Source: Apiotrichum sp. Y4204 (lineage: Eukaryota > Basidiomycota > Tremellomycetes > Trichosporonales > Trichosporonaceae). Taken from it: a stretch of DNA of 64,000 nucleotides. Position numbers and translations under genes: made by a program. The notes under the pieces were generated by a model. That model worked only from the letters and a program-made list of their open reading frames with translations, did not search any database and was not told where the DNA came from. Each line of letters opens with the position of its first letter. Positions within the stretch are counted from its first letter, which is position 1. This document shows, one piece after another, positions 47,695-60,628 of this stretch. The stretch covers positions 1-64,000 of the forward strand of contig JAMYHL010000117.1 of the NCBI GenBank assembly GCA_025531455.1. Reading direction: 5' to 3'.

Positions 47695-49823
47695 CTAGAG
47701 CTCTCCAAGCACCCAGTCGGGGAGGACAGGCAGGCGGTTGTACTCCTCACTGGAGTGCACCTCCTCGTCCCCATCGCCAGTGAACGGCATCCCAAAGACC
47801 CCAGTGGCGTACCACGTGGTTCCCGGCGCAATCTCTCCCATGAGGGTTGGGAGCACACTTCGTGAGAAAATGACGTTCGACCCAGGGTCCGACTGCACGA
47901 GCCTCCCTCGTCTCGGGGTGTCGTCCTGTGTCTTTCGGGGGATAAGAATGTCTCTTACGCCGACGGACCCAGCCTTTGTGGTCGCCCGCGCAGCACCTGC
48001 GCCCTCCTCGCCGCCCTCGCTCGTTTCCCCGCTAAAGGCCTGTACCAGGGCGCGGCCATCCCGGCCCTGCCCGTATGTCGCCCATCCGGCTTCGGCGGTC
48101 GCGAGTCGTCTCCCCGCGGTGATCTTGTGGATGCGGAGGTAGTATGCCGGCGAGGAGGGATGCGGCGGGATCAGCAGCGTTTCGATGTAGACATCAGGGA
48201 ACGGCCGCCACCCCGAACGCAGGTGGACACGATCAGTCCCTCGACCCACCAGGGCTGCATCCAGCGGCCTGCGGCGTACCCTCCACAATTCTCCGTCGCA
48301 GTCGCTCTCCACGTCACGCACGGCCAGCATGCTGTCCGCCGCAGCATGCTCGAGATCCATATCTCCAGTCGCACAGCTGAACCCAAATGCGGCCGAGTAC
48401 CCAAACTTGCCGTACTTTGCTGGCCCGTTGCGCATGCCATAGTGCGGCATCTGCCCCGACGAAAGGAGAAACGTGTGGCCTGCCGACCGCACTGTGATGT
48501 GCATCGGGTCGGGTAAGGCCTTGATGCACGGGGCGAAATCAGGATACGGCAGCTCCTCTGCTGTCCAGAAGGGATGGTCCGCGGGGGCGCCGAGGCACGC
48601 GAAAGCCTTGCAGGCCCAGTACGGGCTGCCTGGCGCGTTGTAGTTCTCCGTCATGTGGAACTGGTCGGACGCGTATCCGATATTGAGGGTGCCGTCTGAG
48701 CGGAAGATGGCCGGTGTGGCCGCCCACGTCCGGAGACGGACGCGTATCCGATATTGAGGGTGCCGTCTGAGCGGAAGATGGCCGGTGTGGCCGCCCACGT
48801 CCGGAGATGGCGCAGCACGAGGCCCTTTATGTGGCCCCACTCGAGCGGCGGCGGCGGGGCGACGTCGCAGAGCGCCATCGCGCTGAATGTCGAGATGATC
48901 GCAAAGCGGTATATCATACTGCGACCAAACGGGATACCCTCGCCAGTGGGGGAAAAGTAGTGCACAAAGTCGAGGACGAACTGCGCCGCCCGCTGTCTGT
49001 ATCGGGCCGCCCGTGGATCATCCGGGGACAGCTTGGCGTACACCATCTGCGCAAACTGAATGGCAAAGCTCGAGGAGTAGTAATCGAGCTGCATCACGCC
49101 TTCGGGACCGTCCCGGCTCCACCCGCCCGATCCGCCGTCGCTTCCCACCGCCACATGCGCGGGCAGCTGGAATGAGTCCAGGCGATCCAGATCGCGTTCC
49201 ATCTGCTCGGGATTGAAGTACTCTGATCCCACGGTCCGGAGAGCGAGGTTTGCAAACACGCGAAACCAGAGCCAGTTGGCTGGCCATCAGAGGCTGTCCA
49301 GAAAGCACTCACTGTCCGGCATAGGCTGCGACTGGCAGCTATTCAGAAACGCCTCAATGTTCGCCTTTGTCTCTGGCGTCTGGGGATTGAAGAACTCGTC
49401 GGGCTTGAGCGCAATCGCAAAGCTCAGCGGGCTCATCTCGACCATACGTTGGTCCTTGGCCCGCGACGCGCCCCAGTACTCCCTTCCCGCTGGGTCTGTC
49501 CCACTCGCGAGGCCGCGCACCCAGCGGTCGGCGCCCGCATACCTCCCTCCACCGAGGAGTAGCGCCGTGAGACCCCATAGCGGGCGGGCAAAGGCCTCAA
49601 ACTCCACGGCTCGGGCATCGTAGTGCGCCGAGGTCTCGCCAAACGTGATTAATGCGCCGCCGGGAGAGGTGTGTGCCGCGAGAGGATCAAGAACTGGGAT
49701 GAGCACCTGGAGTTGTTGTCAAACGGATACAACTCCTCACGTACGCCCAGTGAGGCCGTTCTCGACGTCGCTACGCGTCAGGAACGGATTGCCAAGAAAT
49801 GAATTGGGCTGGAGCAGGACCAT
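47695..49823 (-). pseudogene. DUF2264-family gene broken by a 71-bp tandem duplication
   Basis: Exons on the minus strand: 49823-49745, 49693-49313, 49279-47695. The protein resembles fungal and bacterial DUF2264 proteins, probably (alpha/alpha)6-barrel enzymes related to polysaccharide breakdown: [61 protein letters not shown] and [15 protein letters not shown]. At 48807 the frame enters a perfect 71-bp duplication; because 71 is not a multiple of 3, the second pass shifts frame and stops at 48651-48653. The original frame resumes after the repeat and stays open to the natural end at 47695 (WACKAFACLGAP and beyond). So all family sequence is present but split. No splice sites can remove exactly one copy. 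A recent mutation, a segregating allele or an assembly error would all look like this. Confidence 0.8.
48666..48807. repeat. Perfect tandem duplication, 2 x 71 bp
   Basis: Positions 48666-48736 and 48737-48807 are identical. Bases outside the two copies differ. CGGA is present at both the start and the end of the unit, a short homology that could promote slippage. It lies within the last exon of the DUF2264-type gene. Confidence 0.97.
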
Positions 49824-52757
49824 GTCGGGAGTTGGAAAGTACCAGGAGCGAGGTGAGTAGTGAGAAAGAGTCACTCGTCATCAACGTTGTAGTCGGAACG
49901 ATGGAACACAGCACAACAGCGACCACCTCCCCGACCGGACGGCCGGCCCGGCGGCCCGGGGATGTCTTGCCCAATACCGAAATGTTGTAAGCAGAACCAG
50001 CTCCGGCGTCCAGGCATTCCGCGAATGGTCAAGAACCAAGAGAGCTGTACGATAGTTCAAGCTCATGGCTTGAGAGCTGATGATGCTTTGTGGATCTGAA
50101 AGGCTTCGCCGATGCGAAAGTGGAGTGGCCGAAACACGTCGCAGGCAGGGATCCAGAAAAACAATATCCAGAGAGTCAGAGATCCCCCCCCCACTTGTCC
50201 CGCACCTGACAGGGTTTCTGGTCCCGATGTCCGCAATATGTGCGACGCTTTCCAGTCCCAGGGATGCGAGCTTCCCGTCTGGCATGCATGGTATACATGT
50301 CCTAATGGCCTAATGTTCCAAGATCCCAGCATATGAGTGCACACACCGTACACCGTAGCGTGGAGGCGCGTGCGCGAAGTATTGAACGATGCTTTGACCA
50401 ACAGTGGTTCAGCTGTAGACCAGGCTCCACTTGATCCATTTACAGGGTTCGCAACTCGCAAGCTTCGCAAATCATCGCTTCGTTAGCGATCACTCAAGCA
50501 CGGGAAGATCAGCCGATCAGCCAGGGAGGGGGGGGGAGGGGGGGGGGGCAGGGGTGATTGGAAGCAACAATGAATTATAATCATGGTAGCGGTTGATATA
50601 CCCCGATATCTACCGGTTCTGTCTGGGGGCTGGGGCCGCGACGAGATCTCCAATTCAACACGCAAAAGTGGTTAACAAGCGATCCAGCGAACAGGATCCC
50701 CCGACTGTTGGCTGGGATCTGGATCCGGCTCTCGAAATCAAGAGCAGGACATTCAGGTGCTCGAATCAGGAATGCGAGGAATGCGCAATGCCCGCCCTCG
50801 TCTCGGAAAACATGCAACCTGCCAGCTGCCAGCCAACAGGTCCAACCGACGACCAATCGTCATTCGTTCGCGCTACACATTCCGCGCTCATCCTGGATAT
50901 CGGCTCGGCGCTCCGCACTCCACGCACCACGCTGCGCAAATGTCTGAAGCGCGCACTCTCCCATCAGAGATGATCCCCACCCACATCTTACTCCCCTGCT
51001 GCCCGCGCTGCCCAATCCTCTGCACATATCTGCGTATCTCTGTGTATCAACACGGTTATCAACATGTGCTTGATCGCCAGACCCCCCCGTTTCTCATTCC
51101 GTCACCACGTCATCGCTGCACACTATCAGGATATAGACCAACAAGATGGTCTGTGCGCAGAGAATAGCGCCATTCCCCTAGTCCCCTGGGACTAAAACCG
51201 GACGATGTCGTCAAGCACGTCAAGTTTGTGTGCCAATGGGCAACAACAACGTCGTGACGTCATACTCTGTATGGCGGGGATGCGTCCACTTGCAGAGTTG
51301 CAGGTCTTCTTGGTAAACACGGGTTCCAACAAACGGAACGAGTTCCAGCTGGATGTCACTGTTGCATGCCGCACATGACCCACTATGTTCTCGTTATCGT
51401 TACCGCGCCTCGTAGCGTAGTTACTGGGCTAGCATACTATGAGCAAATGGCGGTCAAGTAGATGAGAATCATGGCCTTTTGGTGCAACGGCGCAGCAGGT
51501 CACGGGCGGCCCGGGCTTCAGTCAATATCTAGGGAAACATCGGTTCCTGTTTCTCGGCACCAGTTCCTGATCGCACATGATGCAGCCATGCAGCCGGTCC
51601 CCTACTCTAAACCTCTGGCCCTGCTGCCAATACTCACTTTCGCCCCACTTTTGCGCTTCCTGTTAATTATCTGGGCTGTGTTTCGGTTCGTTCTTGTACC
51701 CTGGCTGAACAAAATAGTAGCTCACAGCGTCGGACAGCTGGGGATAGGAGCGCCAAAGCTCTGGCTCTCGGGAGGCGCATTCCAGGCGCATCATGCACGA
51801 TCAGAATTCAGAATGTCACAAAACAGCGAGATGGCGGCGGAAGAATGAAAGCTTGAGTGTCGGACGACAGAGGGGGCAGGACCTGAGGGGCCCGAGACCC
51901 CGAGGAATCGGGGCTGAGCAGGGTTTGTAACCGAGCGAAAAGCGACGAGCCACCTGCAGGGATTTCCTATCGTGCACGCGTGCAGCCAGAAGACGGCGGG
52001 CCGCGAATAAGTGGATGTCTGCACATGATTATGCTGCATGGTCGCGCCTCGAGCGCCTCGAGGTCTCCTGGCAAACTCTGGAGCTCGTCAGGATCACGGA
52101 GCAATTGTCACATGCAGTCCATGCAGCGCAGCACGCCGGCAAACGGAGAAGCCCCCTCAGCCTCAGATCCCCAGAATGCCAGACGCCAGGACGCCAGGAC
52201 GCCAGGTCCCACTCTTCCAGCGTAAGTGCATTTGGAACGATATTACGACAGCGGCGTGACACCGACAGTATGCTGATTCCCGACGGTGCTATGGCAACTA
52301 TTGACGACCAGCCGGCCAAGAGCACTCGCTGGCAAACAAACACAGTCCCTGGCTGGCTGATCCAGCCAACAAGGCTGAAGGGGGGGCCAACCCGGGGCCG
52401 GGGCGGATGCCGTCTGTATGTGCCGTCGGGGCCGTCCACTGTACCTGGACACCTTTCTGGGGGTTTATCCACCCTCACCCTTCCGATAAACCTTCTTTGT
52501 GTTCATTCATTCATTGTCTATCTCCTATCGCGTGCTGTTGATCACCACACCATTGTTCACCTGCACTCGCCGCTCGTCACTATCCACATCCGTCCACCGC
52601 GAGCGATCCATGTCAACGACCTTGGATACTCGCTCTGGAAGATTGTGGACCGTCACGCGCAGCCCACCCAGCACACCATCCTTGACTTGTATCCTGTCAA
52701 GCTCTCATATCGATTTTTTTCCAGCACAGCACCGTCGTCTAGACACCCCGCGCCGCC
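49824..52757. other. Long intergenic region
   Basis: About 2.9 kb between divergent DUF2264-type and histidine-kinase genes. It includes a G-rich run at 50524-50554, a TGACGTCA element near 51255-51262 and a (GACGCCAG)3 repeat near 52182-52206. CT-rich sequence before 52757 is probably the kinase-gene leader. Apart from a doubtful small frame at 51588, no gene is seen. Confidence 0.45.
51588..51848 (+). CDS. Doubtful small hydrophobic protein
   Basis: An 86-codon frame with a hydrophobic stretch near residues 10-45 (LALLPILTFAPLLRFLLIIW then VFRFVLVPWLN), possibly one or two membrane helices, and a polar tail. There is no TATA box, no splice signal and no recognised family. Composition is less biased toward C/G-ending codons than in the neighbouring real genes, so it may well be chance. 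Confidence 0.15.
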   Translation: MQPVPYSKPLALLPILTFAPLLRFLLIIWAVFRFVLVPWLNKIVAHSVGQLGIGAPKLWLSGGAFQAHHARSEFRMSQNSEMAAEE

Positions 52758-55700
52758 ATGGTACCCACCGAGGCCGACTTCCAGGCCCACGGGCTCATGG
52801 AGGTTGAGCTGGATCCTATCACCTCAACAACGGCACCGGGAAACTCGCCCCAATCGTCCTCGACCACTTTGCCGGGAGACAAGGTCCGCCCAGACGCCGT
52901 CTGGCTATCAGGATGGGCAAAACTCCACCCCACATCGGAATATGCAACCATACTGGACACAGCGCCGGGAACCGTTGTGCGATGGAAGTGAGTATGACTG
53001 AGCACCGTGTTCGGAACCCATGTCTGACGTGACACAGCTTCTGCCCACAGGGCTCTCAACAATGTGAGTGGCAAACTGTCTTAGCAACATAGACGATGAT
53101 GGATCAGCGGTCCGTTGGCGCTCTGTTGCCTTCCCAATGACCTCTGATCGGGCAATCTTGGTGTCCGTCATGAGCAGCGCTGACTCCACTGCAGCCATGC
53201 TATCCTTCCGCCGGCAAGCTCAAGTCAAGGCGCTCGACACGGTGCCCCACACGCTTGCACAATCCGCCGGGTCCAGCTCGCCTATCGAAAAGCCAGCATT
53301 GAAACTGGAGTGGAGCCGGCGTCGATATCGCCCTCCAGCACAGATTGTCGCCTGGTGGGAGGACTCGCTGGGATACTGGCTCGTCGTTGAGCAGCGCCCA
53401 GCAGCATATCGACCTATGGTTGATGCGTGGGCGGAGGTTGTTGGACACGACTGGCCACAGAAAGGGACACGAACGCCTAGCACGCCGCTTCCGATCCTTG
53501 AAGACCAACCAATTGAGCGGGTGTTGACAAACTCTTCATCTGCCGGTGCCAGCCAAGAATGGTGGACGCGTTGGGCAGACGCGTGTGATCTCTTGGCACA
53601 AGTCGTCACTTGCTTGCAGGCACTTCACGATCGACATCTTTCTCTCAACTGGTGTCATCCGAGCTCATTCGTTATGCTTGGTGATTCGATCGTCGCAAAC
53701 CGATTATGGCATGCGACCGCGTTACCCGGCCTTTCTCTCAGCTCGGTGCTGACTCCCAAACTCGCCTCCTCTATTCTTTTCACACAGGATCCTATCCACC
53801 ACAGCTCCTACAACCTTAGCGAAGGCTACCTCTTTGGACACTTGCGCTACCTCGCCCCGGAAGCCGCTATATCTCGGAGAGTATCACCTTCAAACGACAT
53901 CTACGGCTGGGGAGTGTTTGCATATGAGCTTCTTACAGGCACAACGATCGATGGGACTACCGATTCTTCGGACCACGGCGATATTGACCTCCTGGCGGAC
54001 GTCCACCGTCATGTCACCAATGTCATCACTTCCCCGGCCGAGTATCTCGAGGATCTGGCAGCCAAGTCCTCAGAACACTTTGACCTCCCCCCACTACAGC
54101 TGTCAGAGATCATCATGGTCGCGCTCGCGAAGGACCCCGAGGACAGGTACCACTCTCTCGAGCCTCTGGCGTACGACCTCCGCAAGCTGTCGCAGATCTG
54201 CCGTGCCCAGGGAGACCTCTCAAAGTTTAACGTTGCTGAGGTGGATCGCATGTCCCGCTTCAACCTACCACAACAGGTCATCGAACGCGGTCCGGAACTC
54301 GAGGCTCTGCAGAATGCCTTCAACGCTGTTGCGACCGGCGCCGCTTCCAGTCGCATCGTTGCTGTCTGGGGGCATAGCGGTACAGGAAAGACGCGTCTCG
54401 TAAATGAATGGGCAAACGCTGTAGAAACCTCACACCAAGGCAACCGCTGTCTTGTGGGTTCGGCACAACCCGACGAACACGTGCGGAAACCTCTCGCAAG
54501 CTTCTTCCAAGTTATTCAGTCGCTTCTCGACCGCGTCCTCACAGATCCCCGGGAGGACTCCAAGGGATGGCTGCAGCGTATCCGCTCAACGCTCGGGACA
54601 CAGTGGAGGCAGTTTGCCTCATTACTGTCAGAGGACTCCCGTCGCCTGATAAACGAAGATTCCGCCGCCCCGCCCACAATCGAGACGGAGAAGTTTCTGG
54701 CCTCGTTCCGTTCCTGGTCGCGTCGATTCCTTCAACTGTTCGGGACGCAAGCCCGTCCCTTGGTGCTCATCATTGATGACACCCAGTGGCTGGCACCCGA
54801 TGAGATGGAGATATGGAGAGATATCCTGGACGGTGCCTTCCCTTTGAATCACGGTGCGTAATATATGAGGTACTCCCTGACCCACAGTCGTCGTCGTCTC
54901 CATGACGCGAACGTACGGCTCCGAGCCACCACCGCCCAGCGCACTTCTTTCGGCGTCGTCGATGGCCGTTCACGTGCCGCGACTCACGGAAGAAGGCGTG
55001 ACAGTGTTTATTAACACGTGCCTCAACCACCGCGTTGCCAGCCAAGGCGATGTCGTGGCAAGCTTCCTTTACGGAGAGACGGGCGGCAGTCTCCTGTTCC
55101 TCCAAACGCTCATGACCACGTTGCTTAAGGAACATGTTGTCGCGTTCGACTATGACAGCTTGCTATGGCGGTTCGACCTTGTGGCTTTGCAATCTCATCT
55201 CTCGGACGATTCCAGTTACGATGCGTATCTGGAGAACATGATGAAGCGTCAACCCACGGACGTTCAGGAGCTTTTAATGGTGAGCAGCGGGCTAGACCAA
55301 AAAATTTAGCTGACCTGTAGCTCATGGCGTACCTTCCCGCTGCCGGCTTCCCATTGAGACTTCTCGCGTGCATTGCCCGCATGAATATCGGAGAGGTGGA
55401 GAATCTCGTCCAGCTTGGAATGGCTGCCGGTGTTCTTGCGCTGAGGAATAGCGTTGTGCGCTTCACCCATGACCGTCAACGAGTGAGTAGATTGATACCC
55501 GAGTAGTAACTGACATCAGCTCGCCGCGCAAACTCTGATCCCACCACACGAGGCGGGACAATTGCACCAGCGCATTTTCAACTTCCTTTGTGGTCCGAAA
55601 CTTCAGAATGAGTACCTCTTTGAGGCTCTGGACCATGCTCTGATGGCACGCAAGCTGGGCACCGACGTCGCCAAGGTGGATCATCTCACAACTCTATTGC

Positions 55701-58700
55701 TAGACGCAGCCGAACGAGCTACTCTTTCCGCCAACTTCTCCGCCGCCAAGAACCTGGTCTGCAGCGCCCAAGATATCGTCGACGAGACGGGTGGCCTCAA
55801 AGAATGGACGATCAGATACCGCGCCCTTTGTTTCCGCTTTGTTCGTCTGTTCACTGAAGTAGCGAGCGTCTTCCACGAGCACGACACGGCCTTTGCAAAG
55901 TTGGAGCTTGTCCGGCCATTGTGCCGTACTTCGACCGAGAAGATTATGATCTCGACCTTGCTGACACGTCAACTCATCGCCGCTAATCAACATTTGCGTG
56001 CTGTTGACCAGCTCCTCGTGACTTTGGACGAATTTGGGTACAATCCCGAGAAGCCTAAAGCCGTAGAACTGTGGTATCCGACGTGTCCGCAGGACATAGA
56101 GGAACTGGGTGCTCTCATGCGAGCCAGCACGCCGGCATCAGATGACGAGGATCATGTTCTGATCATGTCGTTGATCAGTTACGCTGGCCCAACGATATAC
56201 ATCACCCACCCGGAACTGCGAGTCGCCATTTTCAGGCTGGGATTGTCTGTCGCAAAGGCCTTGGGTCGCATGCACAAGAGCGCCTCATACATCCTGGCCG
56301 TTCAATGTGTGACCGTATGTCCCATTCCTCAGTCAAGGATGCTGACCCCGCAGATGGAGAACGCAGCGATGCAGCGGGCGTTGATCACTCTCAGCAAGGA
56401 AATTTGCGACTTGTATCCATCGTCTCTGTTCACCAGCTGTTCGTTGATACTGGTCGCCGCTCAGGGAGCGTTTTTCCACCCACGAGAGAAAGTCGCACTC
56501 GCCTTTGAGGAAGCATTTGAAGCTTCGATCAATCTGGCTGATTACGAGGTTGCTGCTTGTGAGTACTGGCAGTACTCTATGACTGTGCTAATGTGGGTAG
56601 ATGTGGTCGCGTTGGATCTTGCAACGCTTCTTTCAGCCTCTGTGTGTCCCGGATGGGAAACCCTGGCAAAGAAGTACGAAATGGTCAAGCCGTATGCGAC
56701 GAACTCGCATCGGGTCCTTACCAATGTCTTGCTCCAAGGATGGGAAAACCTGTCACAAGCTCGGATGCCTTCTCCGTGGAAGCTCAACGGACCCTTCTTC
56801 ACCAGGCATGATCTGGAGTCGATCCGCGGCCTCAAGTTCCAGCCTGGGGTAGTTGACACGGTGAAGCTTCGACTGCTTCTGCTGTATGACGCTCCTGTCG
56901 AGATTATGTCGGAAACATTGAAGCACGCCAAGGCTACGTTCATGTCCACCTTCGGCCTTCCCGTTAGCACCGAGACGCGCTGGTTGATGGCAATGGCTCA
57001 ACTGCGGCTTGGTGGAGGCACAGACCTCGTCGACGCCTGCCGAAGGTTCCTCAAACCATACACGCCATATTCCCCCGATTTGCGTGCGCGCTACGACATG
57101 TTGACGGCGTTCGAGCTTGTGCTCAGCGATCCCCTCGGCAATCTCTCAACGATCGAGAGTCACATCGACACGTTTGACGAAGGTGGTCATCATCTGCTTT
57201 CTGGGCTGCTCAACTATTATGTTGCAGACAACTTGATCAAAAAGACTGGATCCGGCAGGCTTATTTCTGGCTTTGTCCGTTCCTCGTATGCCGCCTTCCG
57301 GCTGGCGGAAACGTATGGTCTTTGCGAATCTCTGGCACACCGGTTCCCCAATGACTGCCCCAACGATCCACTGCCCGCCCGTGCGCCATCCAACTTCTTC
57401 CAGGACCCTCAACTCGGTCTCCTTGAGCTCAGGCGAGAAAGTACCTCGACTGACCCAACTGCATCTGTGTCATCCCTGGTTTCCAGGTCGGAGCGGACAG
57501 GTACCACAACCACAGCGACGACGACGACCGACGTCTCTGATGCCCAACAGGAGGCCAACTCGGCGCCGACCGACAGCCTCGATACCCTGGCGCTTATGCG
57601 GTCGTCGCTCGCTCTGGCTCAAGAGAAGGACAGCTTAGTGTTGCTCTGCACCCTGCTCCGGATCCTGTGTCAATTCACGCGCTGCGAGTACGCCGCTATT
57701 GCCCTCAGCAGCGAAGAGAACCGGTCCACGTTCCGCCTCAAAGCTGCTGGACCGTTCCAGCGGATTGTGTCGTATGACTTGGACCTCGCGAATGACTCTG
57801 CAGGGTCCATCTGTCCTGCAACAATCATGCTTCATGTTGCCCGAACTGGCGTTCCGATTCGGAAGAATGTCACAACTGCCCGCCTCCGCAACGACCCATT
57901 CTTCAACGACCGACAGCCGCGCACCTTGTTGTGTCTTCCCATCCATCACCAGGGTGTGCCTTCGGGAGTAATCGTCCTGTTGTCAATAAACAGCACCAGC
58001 TCTGCCACTCAATCGGACTCGGCCTGTGAGGTTGTCACTACCTTGGCTACGTTCGCCACCGTTATCCACGTTCACCATGTGTTCACCAAACATCTCAAGA
58101 CTGAAGTCGCTCAAAGAACTCGCGAACTCACTGCGGCACTGCAAGCAAAAACCCAGTTCCTGTCACAGTGTAGCCATGAGCTTCGCAGTCCGCTCGCAGC
58201 TATAATGGGACTCGCATCTGTCCTTGCCGCCAGCCCAGGTCTTACCGCCATTCAACAAGAACATCTGCAGACTATCACAAGCAGTGGAGAGGACCTTCTC
58301 GCCCTCATTTCCAACATTCTTGATCATTCGAAGCTAGAGTCGAACTCGGTCCTGTTGGAGAATATCCCCTTCAGCGTCCGCCAGGTTGTGGAAGGTGCCC
58401 TGGACACGGTTGCGCCGGTGGCTCAATCCAAGAATGTAGAGCTGACGGCGGTGAGCATGTTCAAGAACGAGGCTCCTGGCCTAATGGGTGATCCATTCCG
58501 CGTCAAGCAGGTGCTGCTCAACCTGTTGTCGAATGCCGTCAAGTTCACTCCGCCGAGCGATCCAACCACGAAACGAACCGCGAGGGTCACGGTAGAGCGC
58601 CGCTGGGAGGAACTGGACGATGGTAGGATCAAGGTGACAATGAGCGTCGAAGACAACGGCGTCGGTATTCCAGCATCCAAACTGCACAAGCTTTTCAAGA

Positions 58701-60156
58701 GTTTCTCCCAGGTCGACGAGTCTATCACCCGTTCATATGGTGGAAGTGGTTTGGGCCTCGTCATCTCTCGCGATCTTGCACGACTTCTGGGTGGCGATTG
58801 CTCGGTAGAGAGTGAACTTGGCAAGGGCTCAAAGTTCACATTCACATTTGTCGCTCACCGCGATCCAAAGTGGAAGCCGACGCCCTTGCGGCGATTTGAT
58901 ACGACTCGCAAGGCGTTCATCATCACAGCGCCGAATATGGTTTGGGGACGAGTGCTCGAGGAGGACCTGCGTGGATTCAACTGCTCAGCAGTCCGATGCA
59001 CGGATATCGACGCCTGCCTCAGAGATGGCACCAAGGACGGGCTGGCGTCCGGTATCTATTTCGATTTCCTCCTACTCGATACGTCACTTCTCACGCGCAA
59101 GCACCTGGCCCAAATTAAGTCGCTCCAACCTAACGCTACAGTAAGTTATTTACTGGTATTGAACTCCCAAGCTAACGGTTTGCAGTGTGTTTTCGTCTCA
59201 CGCGCAACGGAAATCGCACCCGACATGGAACGGCTCCAGATTCCGCGCGAATCTATCATCTCTCGTCCACTCAAGTTTCAGTCGCTGCAGGATTGTCTCG
59301 TTCCCGTCCCATCCGGTCCTGCGCGTAAAACGAGCACCACAGTGCGCAAGAGTTTCGACAAGAATCTTGGCAAGGAGAAGCCGCTGGAGATCCTTGTTGT
59401 GGACGACTCGCCCGTGAACATTGCCGTCTGCACTCGCATTCTCGAGCTGTTCGGTTACTCTGGAATTGACTCGGCGGTCAACGGTATGCAGGCCACGGAG
59501 ATGGCCGAGAGCAAACGTTACGATATCATCTTCCTCGATCTCCAGATGCCAGGTGAGTTACCATGCAGTTGTAACTTCCATGGTCTTGCTAACGTGTAAC
59601 AGTCCTTGATGGCTTCGGAGCCCTCAAGCGCATCAGGAAGAGTCCGCTCGCTGGTGAACCATGCTGCGTGTCCCTTTCAGCCAATGTCGACAAGGCGACT
59701 CAGAATCGCTGTGTCGAGGCTGGTTTCTACGCCGTCCTTTCTAAGCCTCTCAATATTCCCACCCTTGGACAAATCCTGTCCGACGCCTACGAGTGTCGCA
59801 AGGCGGCCGCAGGCTCAGTATCATCACCAACCGTCAATACGGTGGTGTCGCAAACCCAGTCCCAAGCGGCAAGCCAAACCGCGAGTCCATCAACGGCCAA
59901 TGGAACGCTCAACAAGGGACCTGCAGGGGCAATCCCTACTCGTCCCGCCATGTCGCGCACCAACTCGAGCTCGCCATCAGCATCACTGACACCTACCCCA
60001 CTCCTCACTCCGCCCGCGACTTCCAGTATACCTCCTCTCGCACGGGTGCCGAGCCCCTCCGGCCCCGCTGCCCCCACCCCGGACATCTCACCCCCGTCCG
60101 GCAACCAAATCCTCCCGAAACCTGAAAAGGAGTCCTCCGCGTCACCCGCAAAGTGA
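52758..60156 (+). CDS. Hybrid histidine kinase, group X (Chk1/Mak2-like)
   Basis: Ten exons: 52758-52987, 53038-53063, 53093-54853, 54888-55279, 55321-55482, 55520-56314, 56354-56558, 56601-59140, 59186-59552, 59603-60156 (2343 aa). Order: a protein-kinase-like domain (about 170-460) whose HRD and DFG motifs are not intact (HLSLNWCHPSS stands where HRDxxxxN is expected) but which keeps RYLAPEA and SDIYGWG-like parts; an AAA-type ATPase with P-loop GHSGTGKT at 512-519; and a long helical region. A GAF domain (about 1540-1650) follows, then HisKA with SHELRSPL (His about 1716), HATPase with LLNLLSNAVKF, EDNGVGIP and GGSGLGL, and a receiver with phosphoacceptor Asp about 2155 (FLDLQMP) and later LSKP. 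A Pro/Ser-rich tail ends it. This is the design of yeast Mak2/Mak3 and Candida Chk1, sensors of oxidative stress feeding the Ypd1-Ssk1/Skn7 relay. It faces the transcription-factor gene. Confidence 0.93.
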
Positions 60157-60628
60157 ATGACGATTGTCCATTCACTTGTACATCAATCATCATTACGCAT
60201 GTCCCATATCTTTCCATCTCCGCAATCATACTCCACATCGCACATTACCGTCTCCTCTCCATAATGGGCCATCCTCACTCTAAGATACCCAATCTCCTCA
60301 ATGTATGCACATGTTGTCATAGCACCGGAATAGACTTGTACGTCCCAACGTAACGTGTTACGTTGGTCGTGTACTTGCTTATCTGTGGGTCATCGACGCA
60401 CAAGTGTGCTGGATGTGACGAGAGGATAGTCCTCTCTCCGTAGCCAAGCAGGTCGGTCGTCCTTTCAACCTTCCACTCTGTTCCCGAGCAATTTACTATA
60501 CATGCCGCTGCGTCGTTCTCGTGTATGACAACGCACGGCCGCATCAAACAATCAAGCTATGGCTACAAAATTGCCACGGGTGGCATAACATGGTGAACAG
60601 ATATTAATCAAAGAGTGGCCGCCACCTT
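60157..60628. other. Convergent intergenic region
   Basis: About 470 bases between the 3' ends of the histidine kinase and transcription-factor genes. An inverted repeat ACGTAACGTGTTACGT-like is at about 60348-60364. No gene seen. Confidence 0.5.
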
